From the NCBI RefSeq assembly GCF_000155615.1, contig NZ_DS989915.1, positions 475,119 to 539,118 of the forward strand: a DNA stretch of 64,000 nt, in the 5' to 3' direction. This stretch comes from Alcanivorax sp. DG881. Lineage in GTDB: Bacteria > Pseudomonadota > Gammaproteobacteria > Pseudomonadales > Alcanivoracaceae. How positions within the stretch are numbered: position 1 is the first letter of the stretch; every line of letters starts with the position of its first letter. Made by a program: the position numbers and the translations under genes. The notes under the pieces are model-generated. The model was not told the origin of the DNA. It made no database searches and saw only the letters and a program-made list of their open reading frames with translations. This document shows, piece after piece, positions 56,168-64,000 of this stretch.

Positions 56168-56831
56168 CCCAGCGCCCTACTACATTGTCCCCCTGTGCCA
56201 TGAGCGCGTGGGGACGATGTACCGGGATGCCCACATTCTGCTGATCAACAAACCCGCGTACCTGTTAAGCGTTCCCGGTCGTGCGCCGGAGAACAAGGAT
56301 TGCGCGGTCCGCCGCTTGCAAGCGCAGTATGCAGACATTCGTCTGGTACACCGTTTGGATCTGGATACCTCGGGGATCATGGTGTTTGCTCTCACTGCCC
56401 AGGCACAAAGCAGATTGAGCCGGCTATTCCAGCTTCGCACGGTGCAAAAACGTTATCAGGCCGTTGTGCATGGCCTAGTGGAACACGACAGCGGCAGTAT
56501 CGACCTGCCGTTGATTGCGGACTGGCCAAACCGCCCCTTGCAGAAGGTCTGCCACGAAACCGGCAAAAATGCCTTAACTCACTACCGTGTGCTGGAGCGT
56601 GACATTCCCGGCAACCGGACCCGGTTGCTGCTCAGTCCCGTCACCGGGCGCAGCCACCAGCTGCGCATTCACTGTCGCGAGCTTGGCCATCCGATCATCG
56701 GCTGCGACATGTATGCCCCCGCCGAAATCGAAGCCCTCAGCCCGCGCCTGCTGCTGCACGCCGAATGGCTCGCGTTCAACCACCCCGTCACAGGTCTGTG
56801 GCAGGAATTCACTTCCCCCTCCCCATTCTAG
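56142..56831 (+). CDS. RluA-family pseudouridine synthase
   Basis: About 229 residues from the ATG at 56142, overlapping the lon 3' end by 26 bp. The catalytic motif HRLDLDTSGIMVFAL contains the nucleophilic Asp, and ILLINKPAYLLSVPGR and LLSPVTGRSHQLRIHC are RluA signatures. It resembles the RluA branch (23S position 746 and tRNA position 32), but the target is not certain. Starts at 56124 or 56217 are alternatives. Confidence 0.87.
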   Translation: MSSIPSGADPAPYYIVPLCHERVGTMYRDAHILLINKPAYLLSVPGRAPENKDCAVRRLQAQYADIRLVHRLDLDTSGIMVFALTAQAQSRLSRLFQLRTVQKRYQAVVHGLVEHDSGSIDLPLIADWPNRPLQKVCHETGKNALTHYRVLERDIPGNRTRLLLSPVTGRSHQLRIHCRELGHPIIGCDMYAPAEIEALSPRLLLHAEWLAFNHPVTGLWQEFTSPSPF

Positions 56832-56841
56832 GGAACGCTGT

Positions 56842-57165
56842 TCAGGTCCACTCTTCGCCGTAATCGTGGAACAGCTCGTCACCGGCCTTGATTTTCTTCA
56901 GCGCCACCACCGTCAAATCATCGTAATAGGCAACATTGGCGCGCTTGTTATGATTGATGAAACGTAAATCACACAACACCCGATAGCGCTCCTCGCCCTC
57001 ATCATCCAGCCACAACACATAAGGGCCGCTACCCTTTGCAGGCTTAACCTTGCACTGACCCAATTCGGTATTGCGGGCGATATCCCGGCTGGCAAAAAGA
57101 CCCCGGCCATGGACCTCACTGTTGCGGACTTCAACCAGATCATCGCGTAAATAGTGTTCAGACAT
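56842..57165 (-). CDS. SET-domain protein
   Basis: 107 residues, a minimal SET domain. The N-terminal SEVHGRGLFASRDI, the central RFINHNKRANVAYY (pseudoknot Asn-His) and the C-terminal IKAGDELFHDYGEEW match SET signatures of protein lysine methyltransferases. There is no pre- or post-SET domain. The substrate is unknown; histone-like or ribosomal proteins are possible. It is convergent with the pseudouridine synthase gene. Confidence 0.85.
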   Translation of the reverse strand: MSEHYLRDDLVEVRNSEVHGRGLFASRDIARNTELGQCKVKPAKGSGPYVLWLDDEGEERYRVLCDLRFINHNKRANVAYYDDLTVVALKKIKAGDELFHDYGEEWT

Positions 57166-57181
57166 GTTTGCGCTTTACCTT

Positions 57182-57447
57182 GGGAACCTCTGAATAACTC
57201 CTTGCGTACTCAGCGTGGCCTGAAGCGTGCAGCTGTTGAGTCTTGTCTTGACGGACAGGGTGGCTCCCTTTCCTAGAGGCAAGGCGCAGCAGATGTGCGC
57301 TTCAGGCCGCGCCCTCCGGGTCTTCCAGGCTGGCCCGCACTCGTCGTTGCGTTTTTTTCGATGGATGGACATACACCTTCAAAATCGCGCCTAGATTGCG
57401 AGCCAGCCTGAAAGACTGAGCATGCAAGGAGTTATTCAGAGGTTCCC
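57182..57447. mobile_element. MITE-like element with perfect 24-bp inverted ends
   Basis: The ends GGGAACCTCTGAATAACTCC with TTGC (57182-57205) and their exact reverse complement (57424-57447) flank 218 bp without a coding frame. The match continues imperfectly to 32 bp (30 identical). Only a possible TT duplication is visible outside. It lacks a transposase, so it would depend on a helper in trans. It lies 16 bp upstream of the SET gene start and may affect that promoter. Confidence 0.8.
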
Positions 57448-57615
57448 TTGCAGTGATTACGATTACCATGGCATCTTGCCAGAAAATCGACAATGCTGTT
57501 AACAGCCTGTTAAGGCACCTTAACGGCCCAAGCAGACGTTTTACCGGTCAGTTGTTGCAACCTTGCGACAACGCGTTCAAACCGGCATAACAGCCCAGCC
57601 TACAGGGACAATGTT
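57448..57615. promoter_or_regulatory. Upstream region of the second ABC1 kinase
   Basis: Two adjacent perfect palindromes, GCTGTTAACAGC (57495-57506) and GTTAAGG-CA-CCTTAAC (57509-57524), lie about 100 bp before the GTG start. Both contain TTAA and could be regulator sites. No gene is seen between the MITE and the kinase. Confidence 0.45.
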
Positions 57616-59277
57616 GTGAACCTTTTGCACACAGGCAAAGATCTACTGCGGATGAATGAACTGGCAGCGATCCTGCTCAAGTACGGATTTGCCGACGTGA
57701 TTCGGCGGCTGGGACTTTCCACCCCGGTCGAGCATGCGGGAAAACTGGTTCGCAGCAGCATGAAACCAGACATGTTGCGCATGGGCACCGCAGAACGCCT
57801 TCGCCATGCCATGGAGGAAATGGGCCCGACCTTCGTCAAGCTCGGCCAGGTGCTGGCAACCCGCGTGGACATGTTCCCCATGGACTGGATTGCCGAATTC
57901 GAAAAATTGCAGGATCAGGCCCAGGCAGTGCCGTTCGACACGCTCAAGGCAGACATTGAATTATCGCTGGGGAAACCTGTCGACAACCTTTTTGCCCGCA
58001 TAGATCCGGAGCCGATCGGCGTCGCTTCCATTGGCCAGGTGCATAGCGCACTGACTCGCCGTGGCCAGAAAGTCGTACTGAAGGTTCAGAAACCGGGCAT
58101 CCGTGACAAGATTGATTCGGACCTGCGCCTACTCGACCAATTGGCCAAACTGGCCGCCGACAATTCCGTTGAACTACGACGCTACCGGCCCGTAGAACTG
58201 GTGCGCGAATTCAAACGGTCGCTGACACGAGAACTCGATTTCACCATTGAAGGGCGTAACGCGGACCGTATCCGTAAAAACCTCCGGCAGTTTAAATGGC
58301 TGCAGATTCCCAAGGTGTATTGGGACCTCTCATCACCGACGGTTCAGGTACAACAACATGTTGAAGGCATTCCGGCAAAAGCCGTGGAACGCCTGAATGA
58401 GGCCGGGCTGGACCGGGAATTAATCGCACGCCGAGGCGCTCTGGCCGCCTGGAAAATGGCCCTGGAAGACGGCTTTTTCCATGCCGACCCGCATCCCGGC
58501 AACTTCATCATCATGCCGGGGAACCGGATTGCCATGCTTGATTTCGGCATGGTCGGTAAACTCAGCCACAGTCGCCGCGAGCAGATTCTGCAGATTACCC
58601 GCGCGGTGGTGCTGCGTGAGGCCGAACAATGCGCTGGCGTCTTGTCCGGCTGGTCCGACGGGCAACCCATCAAGTTCGACCAGCTGGTATCCGACGTGGA
58701 AGACGTAATCAGCCAGTACCACGGTGTATCAATTTCCCAGCTGGATATCAGTGCCCTGCTCAACGACATCACCGCCCTGGTGCGCAATCACAATCTGGTC
58801 TTGCCCAGCGACATTGCCCTGTTTATCAAGGCCATTATCACCCTGGAAGGCTTTGGCCGACTGCTGAACCCCCATTTTGACCTGATGAGTGAGGCCGAGC
58901 CGTTACTCAAACGCATGATTCGCACACGCTACTCACCGGTTCGCCTGGCAAAAAGCCTGAGTCTGCGAGCGCTCGACGTGGTCGACAAGGTCTATGCGCC
59001 GCCCCCCGTACCAGGCCAGGCCGCTCCCGGTGAGGCGGGCATTGATCCCCGTCACCTGGAGCGGCTGATTACGAGAATCGAACGTGGCCAGTACAGGCAG
59101 GTCCAAACCCTGCTGGTCACCGGCGGATTACTGGCCGGCGCCATCATGTTGAGCGGCCGGGTGCCCCCTGCCCCTTGGGGAATTTCGGTGTTTGGCTTTA
59201 TTATCTTTCTTTCAAGTGCCGGCTGGGCTGGCTGGTTAATGTTCGTGTCCCGACGTTTCCTGCGGGAATGGGAGTAA
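57616..59277 (+). CDS. AarF/UbiB-family atypical kinase
   Basis: 553 residues from a GTG at 57616. The core is canonical: FVKLGQVLATR (KxGQ), IGVASIGQVHSAL, VVLKVQKPG, FFHADPHPGNF and MLDFGMVG. Two C-terminal transmembrane segments (GGLLAGAIMLSG and the last 40 residues) match UbiB anchors. It could support ubiquinone synthesis, but it is not next to ubiE/ubiJ, so the ubiB name is withheld. The M48 protease starts 8 bp later. Confidence 0.9.
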   Translation: MNLLHTGKDLLRMNELAAILLKYGFADVIRRLGLSTPVEHAGKLVRSSMKPDMLRMGTAERLRHAMEEMGPTFVKLGQVLATRVDMFPMDWIAEFEKLQDQAQAVPFDTLKADIELSLGKPVDNLFARIDPEPIGVASIGQVHSALTRRGQKVVLKVQKPGIRDKIDSDLRLLDQLAKLAADNSVELRRYRPVELVREFKRSLTRELDFTIEGRNADRIRKNLRQFKWLQIPKVYWDLSSPTVQVQQHVEGIPAKAVERLNEAGLDRELIARRGALAAWKMALEDGFFHADPHPGNFIIMPGNRIAMLDFGMVGKLSHSRREQILQITRAVVLREAEQCAGVLSGWSDGQPIKFDQLVSDVEDVISQYHGVSISQLDISALLNDITALVRNHNLVLPSDIALFIKAIITLEGFGRLLNPHFDLMSEAEPLLKRMIRTRYSPVRLAKSLSLRALDVVDKVYAPPPVPGQAAPGEAGIDPRHLERLITRIERGQYRQVQTLLVTGGLLAGAIMLSGRVPPAPWGISVFGFIIFLSSAGWAGWLMFVSRRFLREWE

Positions 59278-59285
59278 AATAAACA

Positions 59286-60074
59286 ATGACGTTGCGTAAA
59301 TTTCTCACCCTTGGCGTGCTTGCCACAAGCCTGGCTGCCTGTGCCACCTCACCGCTGGGGCGCCAGCAGTTTCTGTTGCTGCCCGCCGACCAGATGGATG
59401 AAATGGGTGTCACCGCCTATTCCCAGATGAAAGATGAAAAACCGCTGAGCAGCAGCCAGCAGCAGACGGCTTATGTCCGCTGTGTGACCACGGCGATCAC
59501 TGCCACCCTGGATGGCTCCCAGCAATGGGAGGTCAACCTCTTCCAGGACGACAGCGCCAATGCGTTTGCCCTGCCAGGCGGCAAGATCGGAGTGAACACG
59601 GGCTTGCTGAAAGTGGCCAACAACCAGAGTCAGCTCGCCACAGTGATTGGCCATGAAATCGGCCATGTGCAGGCACAACACTCCAATGAGCGCATGTCAC
59701 TTCAATACGCCACCCAAAGCGGCATGCAGGTACTTGGTGCACTTGCCGGGGAAGACAGCGCCACCAAACAAGGTGTATTGGCCGCACTGGGGGTTGGCGC
59801 CGAATATGGGCTGGCCCTGCCTTTCAGCCGCAAACATGAAGCCGAGGCCGATATCATAGGCCTGCAACTGATGGCACAGGCCGGCTTTGATCCGCGTCAA
59901 AGTGTATCCCTGTGGCAGAACATGAACGCGGCCAACGGTAACGAGCCGCCTGAATTCATGTCCACTCACCCGTCCAACAGCACCCGCATCAATGGGCTAC
60001 AAGCACGCATCCCGGAGGTTATGCCGCTGTATAACCAGGCGAAAGCGGCGGGTCGAACTCCGCAGTGTGGGTAA
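59286..60074 (+). CDS. M48-family lipoprotein metalloprotease
   Basis: 262 residues. Lipobox SLAAC lipidates Cys19. The zinc motif HEIGH (His123, Glu124, His127) and the third ligand in HEAEADIIG (Glu187) are intact. LPGGKIGVNTGLL is typical of the BepA/LoiP/YcaL group that acts on outer-membrane proteins in the periplasm. It is cotranscribed with the ABC1 kinase gene. Confidence 0.93.
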   Translation: MTLRKFLTLGVLATSLAACATSPLGRQQFLLLPADQMDEMGVTAYSQMKDEKPLSSSQQQTAYVRCVTTAITATLDGSQQWEVNLFQDDSANAFALPGGKIGVNTGLLKVANNQSQLATVIGHEIGHVQAQHSNERMSLQYATQSGMQVLGALAGEDSATKQGVLAALGVGAEYGLALPFSRKHEAEADIIGLQLMAQAGFDPRQSVSLWQNMNAANGNEPPEFMSTHPSNSTRINGLQARIPEVMPLYNQAKAAGRTPQCG

Positions 60075-60120
60075 AGAATAGCGGCGAGCTGCTCGCAACG
60101 AGTAAAAAACAAGATCCATA

Positions 60121-60159
60121 AAAGCAAAAAACGCAGCTCAAGGCTGCGTTTTTTGCTTT
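60121..60159. terminator. Intrinsic terminator with a 17-bp perfect stem
   Basis: AAAGCAAAAAACGCAGC-TCAAG and its exact complement GCTGCGTTTTTTGCTTT. Unusually long; serves the convergent M48 and nfuA genes. Confidence 0.9.
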
Positions 60160-60161
60160 TT

Positions 60162-60198
60162 CTAGAACTAGATACTAGAAGCTCATAGCTGTTAGCTG
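60162..60198. repeat. Degenerate heptamer tract at the nfuA 3' end
   Basis: Seven-base units CTAGATA, CTAGAAG, CTCATAG, CTGTTAG and CTGTAAT follow a partial CTAGAA. The tract runs into the nfuA stop codon. Confidence 0.45.
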
Positions 60199-60788
60199 TA
60201 ATACGCGTTGTCGGTCACCGAGTGGTCGGTCTTGTCCCGCACACCGGCAAGCTCGGGAATCCGCTCCTGCAGGGTTTTCTCTACCCCGTCACGCAAGGTC
60301 ACATCCACCACGGAACAGCCCTGGCAGCCGCCGCCGAATTCCAGCACGGCCACGTTGTCCTCGGTCAGTTCCAGTAGCTGCACACTGCCGCCGTGGGCGG
60401 CCAGGTTCGGGTTGATCTCGGCGTACAGTACGTAGTTGATCTTTTCTTCGATGCTGGCATCTTCGCTGATATCCGGGACACGGGACTTGGGTGCACGGAA
60501 AGTCAGCTGGCCGCCCATGCTGTCTTTCTTGTAGTCGATAACCGCGTCTTCCAGATAGCGGACGCTCTTACCCTCGATCCAGGCGTGGAACCCTTCGTAG
60601 TCATAGCGAACATCGCTTTCTTCCTGTTCGCCCTCCGGGCAATAGGCCATACAGCATTCCGCGTGCGGGGTGCCTGGGCGCTCGACAAAGATACGCACAC
60701 CAATCTCGGCCTGATCCTGCTTGCTCAGCAAGTCACGCAAGTAATCCTGGGCGGTTTCGGTAATGTCGATCAACTGCTCTGCCATCAT
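60192..60788 (-). CDS. nfuA: Fe/S biogenesis protein
   Basis: About 198 residues from the ATG at 60788 (60785 is equally possible). The N-terminal degenerate A-type domain includes PHAECCMAYCPEGEQ, and the C-terminal Nfu domain has LEFGGGCQGCSVVDVTL with the cluster-binding C-x2-C. Delivers 4Fe-4S clusters, for example to aconitase-type enzymes such as AcnD. Monocistronic. Confidence 0.95.
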   Translation of the reverse strand: MMAEQLIDITETAQDYLRDLLSKQDQAEIGVRIFVERPGTPHAECCMAYCPEGEQEESDVRYDYEGFHAWIEGKSVRYLEDAVIDYKKDSMGGQLTFRAPKSRVPDISEDASIEEKINYVLYAEINPNLAAHGGSVQLLELTEDNVAVLEFGGGCQGCSVVDVTLRDGVEKTLQERIPELAGVRDKTDHSVTDNAYYS

Positions 60789-61051
60789 GATTCCTGGTCG
60801 GGATGAATGAACCCATACGCAATAAAGGGCGTAAGAGGTAAAAGCGGCGACCTGCGCCAGCTTCATTTCCTGACTATTTTAGTCAGGTACTCAGCAGTTG
60901 CAATGGCGACACCGCACACACAATTCAAGTCTGCCTGCTTGATGCTGTCGTCGGGCAGCTGGCAGGAGTACAATATGCCCCCGGCGGCGCGTGCTTATCG
61001 TACGCCGCGAACATCCAACGTTTAGCCTTCAGCCAAAACACAGGATTACCC

Positions 61052-61297
61052 ATGTCAGACCAACACCCCGCTCAGGATCAGGCTCAGCAACCGGATAACG
61101 GCAAGCCCACTCTCTGGCAGACCATTCACAGCATTCTGGCCGGTTTGCTCGGTGTTCAAAGCAGCAAGAACCGGGAACGGGACTTTACCAAAGGCGATGC
61201 GGGCAACTTTATCGGCGTTTATGTCGTGCTCGTTGCGGCCCTGGTGATCGGTATGGTGGTGACCGTGAATCTGGTGCTGGATGCCGCGGCTAAATAG
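61052..61297 (+). CDS. DUF2970 small membrane protein
   Basis: 81 residues: a polar Gln/Asp-rich start, then TLWQTIHSILAGLLGVQSSK, and one transmembrane helix (FIGVYVVLVAALVIGMVVTV). Matches DUF2970 by pattern. Function unknown. Confidence 0.8.
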   Translation: MSDQHPAQDQAQQPDNGKPTLWQTIHSILAGLLGVQSSKNRERDFTKGDAGNFIGVYVVLVAALVIGMVVTVNLVLDAAAK

Positions 61298-61430
61298 CTC
61301 TACGTAATAGAGATATGCCAAGATATTTCTTTTCACTATAAGGGCGCTTTGCTAGAGTGCCGCTCTGCTCCCTCTGGGAGCAACGCTTACCTATTGAATT
61401 TTAAGCATTTAAGGACGGTGATACAGTCCC

Positions 61431-63077
61431 ATGTACGTCTATCAGGAATACGATCAACGGTTGCTGGAAGAGCGGGTGGCGCAGTATCGCGACCAGACCC
61501 GCCGTTTTCTCGCCAATGAGCTCAGCGAAGACGAGTTTCTTGCCCTTCGCCTGCAAAACGGCCTCTACATTCAGCGTTATGCGCCCATGCTGCGTATTTC
61601 CGTTCCTTATGGCCTGTTGGCGAGTCGTCAGCTGCGTCGTCTGGCGCATATCGTGCGGACCTATGACAAGGGTTTCTGTCATGTCAGCACCCGCCAAAAC
61701 ATTCAGCTGAACTGGCCTTCCGTTGAGGAAGTGCCGGACATTCTGGCGGAACTGGCCGACGTACAGATGCACGCCATTCAAACCAGTGGTAACTGCATCC
61801 GTAATATCACCACCGATGAATTTGCTGGCGTTAATCCCAAAGAGATTGAAGACCCACGCCCCTGGTGCGAAATCATCCGCCAGTGGTCTACCTTCAATCC
61901 GGAATTCGCCTACCTGCCGCGTAAATTCAAGATTGCCGTTAACGCCGTACCCGACGCAGACCCGGCCCTGATCGGTGTCCACGATATCGGTGTGCAGCTG
62001 GTACACGGTGCCAACGGCGAAACCGGCTTCCAGGTATGGGCTGGCGGCGGCCTGGGCCGTACCCCCATGACCGGTGCGGTCATCGGTGAATTTGTACCGT
62101 GGCAGGACCTGCTCGCTTACCTGGAATCGATTCTCCGCGTCTACAACAAGTACGGTAACCGCGACAACAAGTACAAGGCGCGTATCAAGATTCTGGTGAA
62201 AGCCCTCGGCGCGGAGAAATACCGCGAACTGGTGGAGCAGGAATTCGCCGAGCTGAAAGGCGGCGAGATGACCCTGACCACCGAAGAAGTGGCACGCATC
62301 AAGGGATGCTTCACCGCCCCGGATTACCAAAGCGCCGATACGGCCGCGCTGGATGCCAAGCTGGCCGAAGACAAGGCCTTTAGCCGCTGGTTCCACACCA
62401 ATACCCGTGCGCACAAACAGGCTGGCTACCGGGCCGTCACCCTGACGCTCAAGCGCACCGGTCGCGTACCGGGGGATATCAGTGACGAGCAACTGGAAGC
62501 CGTTGCCGACCTGGCGGACCAGTACAGCTTTGGCGAGCTTCGCAACAGCCACCAACAGAACATGGTGCTGTCTGACGTGGCCGCCAACGATCTGTATGAC
62601 CTCTGGAAAGCACTGGATGCCCTGGGCTTTGCCACACCGAACCTGGGCCTGCTCACTGATATCGTGGCCTGCCCCGGCGGCGACCTGTGCGCGCTGGCAA
62701 ACGCCAAATCTATCCCTATTGCCGAATCCATTCAGCGTCGCTTCGACGATGTGGATTATGTCCACGATCTGGGCCCGCTGGATTTGAATATTTCCGGTTG
62801 CATGAATGCCTGTGGCCACCACCACATCGGTCACATCGGCATCCTTGGTGTGGACAAGAAAGGCAAGGAATTCTACCAGGTTACTCTGGGCGGTCGCGGC
62901 GACAAACTGTCCCGCGTGGGTGAGAAAATGGGCCCCTCCTTCGAGTCCGAAGAAATCACCGACGTGGTAGAGAAGATCATCAAACTCTACGTGGAAAAGC
63001 GTCTCGAAAACGAGCCGTTTATCGACACCTACGAGCGTATTGGCATGGACCCGTTCAAGGAGCGCATCTATGGGTAA
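61431..63077 (+). CDS. cysI: Sulfite reductase, siroheme/4Fe-4S subunit
   Basis: 548 residues. Reduces sulfite to sulfide in sulfate assimilation, probably ferredoxin-dependent, as no cysJ is adjacent. The two ferrodoxin-like half repeats include HVSTRQNIQLNWPSVEEVPD. Cluster ligands are Cys414 and Cys420 (CPGGDLC) and Cys457 and Cys461 (SGCMNACGHHHIGHIG), the latter bridging siroheme. Nitrite reductases share this architecture, but DUF934 as partner supports sulfite. A possible CysB target. Confidence 0.93.
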   Translation: MYVYQEYDQRLLEERVAQYRDQTRRFLANELSEDEFLALRLQNGLYIQRYAPMLRISVPYGLLASRQLRRLAHIVRTYDKGFCHVSTRQNIQLNWPSVEEVPDILAELADVQMHAIQTSGNCIRNITTDEFAGVNPKEIEDPRPWCEIIRQWSTFNPEFAYLPRKFKIAVNAVPDADPALIGVHDIGVQLVHGANGETGFQVWAGGGLGRTPMTGAVIGEFVPWQDLLAYLESILRVYNKYGNRDNKYKARIKILVKALGAEKYRELVEQEFAELKGGEMTLTTEEVARIKGCFTAPDYQSADTAALDAKLAEDKAFSRWFHTNTRAHKQAGYRAVTLTLKRTGRVPGDISDEQLEAVADLADQYSFGELRNSHQQNMVLSDVAANDLYDLWKALDALGFATPNLGLLTDIVACPGGDLCALANAKSIPIAESIQRRFDDVDYVHDLGPLDLNISGCMNACGHHHIGHIGILGVDKKGKEFYQVTLGGRGDKLSRVGEKMGPSFESEEITDVVEKIIKLYVEKRLENEPFIDTYERIGMDPFKERIYG

Positions 63078-63558
63078 GGTAATCATTGATGGCGCCATCG
63101 TGGACAACCAGTGGCAACGCCTTGAAGGTGACACGCTGGAAGGCGAGCTGCCCATCGGCAACATCATTGTGCCGCTGGCCTACTGGCAGGCGAACCGTGA
63201 TGCGCTGCTCAGTCGTGGCGATGTGGCCGTGTGGCTGGCGCCGGGCGAAGAACCGAAAGACCTGGAAGACGACCTGGGCGCCCTGCCCCTGGTCGCCATC
63301 CATTTTCCGGCGTTTAAAGACGGCCGTGGGTATTCCTATGCGCGAGAGCTTCGCACCCGTTACAACTTCAAGGGTGAAGTTCGCGCCACCGGCGACGTAC
63401 TCCGCGACCAGCTCTTCTACATGACCCGCTGCGGCTTCAACGCGTTCGAAGTGCGCGAAGACCGCAGCATCGAAGAAGCACTGCAAGGTTTGAAAGATTT
63501 CAGCGTCACCTATCAGGGGGATGTCAACGAACCGCGCCCTCTGTATCGACGCGGTTAG
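63070..63558 (+). CDS. DUF934 protein, sulfite reductase partner
   Basis: 162 residues from the ATG at 63070, overlapping cysI by 8 bp, a conserved pairing in Pseudomonas and relatives. FPAFKDGRGYSYARELRTRY and DQLFYMTRCGFNAFEVRED are DUF934 hallmarks. Biochemical role not established; it accompanies CysI. Confidence 0.9.
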   Translation: MGKVIIDGAIVDNQWQRLEGDTLEGELPIGNIIVPLAYWQANRDALLSRGDVAVWLAPGEEPKDLEDDLGALPLVAIHFPAFKDGRGYSYARELRTRYNFKGEVRATGDVLRDQLFYMTRCGFNAFEVREDRSIEEALQGLKDFSVTYQGDVNEPRPLYRRG

Positions 63559-63611
63559 ATTTCAAACCGCTTCTGGCACCATGAAAACGCCGTTACCGCT
63601 TTAGCAGCCTG

Positions 63612-64000
63612 TTAGAGCCAGCGGCGTTTTCGCATCCACACCAGCACCCCGACACTGACAACCCCGATCCCCGCCATAAACCACCAGAAACCCGCAGGGT
63701 CTTCAACACCTGGAAGGCCTCCCACATTGATGCCGAACAGGCCAGTAAGAAAACCCAACGGCAGAAACAACGCGGAGATCATCGCCAGCAGATACATGCG
63801 ATCGTTGATGGCTTCGTTCTGCACGGAGAAAACCTCTTCCTGCAGCAAGGTGGCATGCTCGCGGGCCGCATCCAGATCTTCCAGCAGACGCTGCAAGCGA
63901 TCCCCGGCTTCGCGAAGCAGCAAGGCATCGCCACCGGTGAACATGGCTTCGTTCTGCAATTTGATCAGCGCTTCCCGTTGCGGCGCGAAGAAGCGTCGCA
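63612..64000 (-). CDS. ZntB/CorA-family transporter, C-terminal part (cut by window end)
   Basis: The last 130 or so residues of a 2-TM-GxN ion transporter; the frame stays open to 64000. The stalk helix includes RRFFAPQREALIKLQNEAMF, then TM1 (LLAMISALFLPLGFLTGLF), the pore signature GINVGGLPG and TM2 ending in a basic tail (RKRRWL). The GIN-VGG-PG form suggests ZntB (zinc/proton) rather than magnesium CorA. The 5' end is missing. Confidence 0.85.
   Translation of the reverse strand, partial: RRFFAPQREALIKLQNEAMFTGGDALLLREAGDRLQRLLEDLDAAREHATLLQEEVFSVQNEAINDRMYLLAMISALFLPLGFLTGLFGINVGGLPGVEDPAGFWWFMAGIGVVSVGVLVWMRKRRWL

Noticed and set aside
61401-63167. Long open frame (588 codons) on the minus strand opposite cysI
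   Set aside because: It mirrors cysI, which has complete cluster motifs. The antisense product has no recognisable domain and reflects codon bias.

Overview
The window looks like chromosome from a marine, hydrocarbon- or lipid-using gammaproteobacterium close to Alcanivorax. This rests on gene content: a non-CYP153 cytochrome P450, the AcnD/PrpF type 2-methylcitrate cycle, a ThrH/CysB/AlgP-like neighbourhood and a CysI-DUF934 pair. No ribosomal or marker gene was available to confirm the genus. Base composition is moderately GC-rich, except an AT-richer patch around 10.5-12.1 kb beside a decayed IS3-family element.

Layout. 0-9.7 kb is housekeeping: P450, glutathione reductase, an FMN/Fe-S glutamate-synthase-like protein, a small lytic transglycosylase, a Rieske protein, and the divergent ppsA/ppsR pair. 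9.9-10.5 kb is an IS3 remnant. 10.7-16.5 kb is a four-gene minus-strand cluster of exported proteins that share a short motif, [L/M]-x2-[L/M]-x2-V-[T/Q]-G-[Q/R/A], directly after a Sec signal peptide. 16.9-25.5 kb is the propionate (2-methylcitrate) operon gntR-prpB-prpC-acnD-prpF-prpD. 25.6-35.0 kb is a seven-gene minus-strand locus colinear with the Acinetobacter 'fil' (putative pilus system) genes as I recall them: filA, a TPR-sulfotransferase, filB (C39 cysteine peptidase), filC, filD (FadL-type barrel), and the lipoproteins filE and filF. FilA carries the same post-signal motif as the four-gene cluster, so the two regions probably form one surface system.

35.3-43 kb holds a frameshifted pabB, thrH, cysB, a 5'-nucleotidase, a Lys/Ala-rich AlgP-like protein, a PilZ protein and small unknowns. 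43.2-46.7 kb is a methionine-salvage operon (mtnA, mtnB, mtnD, mtnC). 46.7-53 kb has rlmG, tRNA-Pro(CGG), a PEBP protein, thpR, a drug/metabolite transporter, a lipoprotein hydrolase and an ABC1 kinase. 53-60 kb has a methyltransferase, a Lon protease, a pseudouridine synthase, a SET-domain protein, a 266-bp MITE-like element, a second ABC1 kinase and an M48 lipoprotein protease. 60-64 kb has nfuA, a DUF2970 protein, cysI-DUF934 and the 3' part of a ZntB/CorA-type transporter.

The most unusual feature is the pairing of five 'VTGQ-leader' exported proteins with a periplasm-facing C39 peptidase. The motif resembles double-glycine leaders of bacteriocins, the classical substrates of C39 peptidases, but here it sits after a Sec signal. 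The intergenic DNA is also rich in structure: two REP classes, heptameric tandem repeats, a MITE, and a terminator-like hairpin abutting the gntR start codon.
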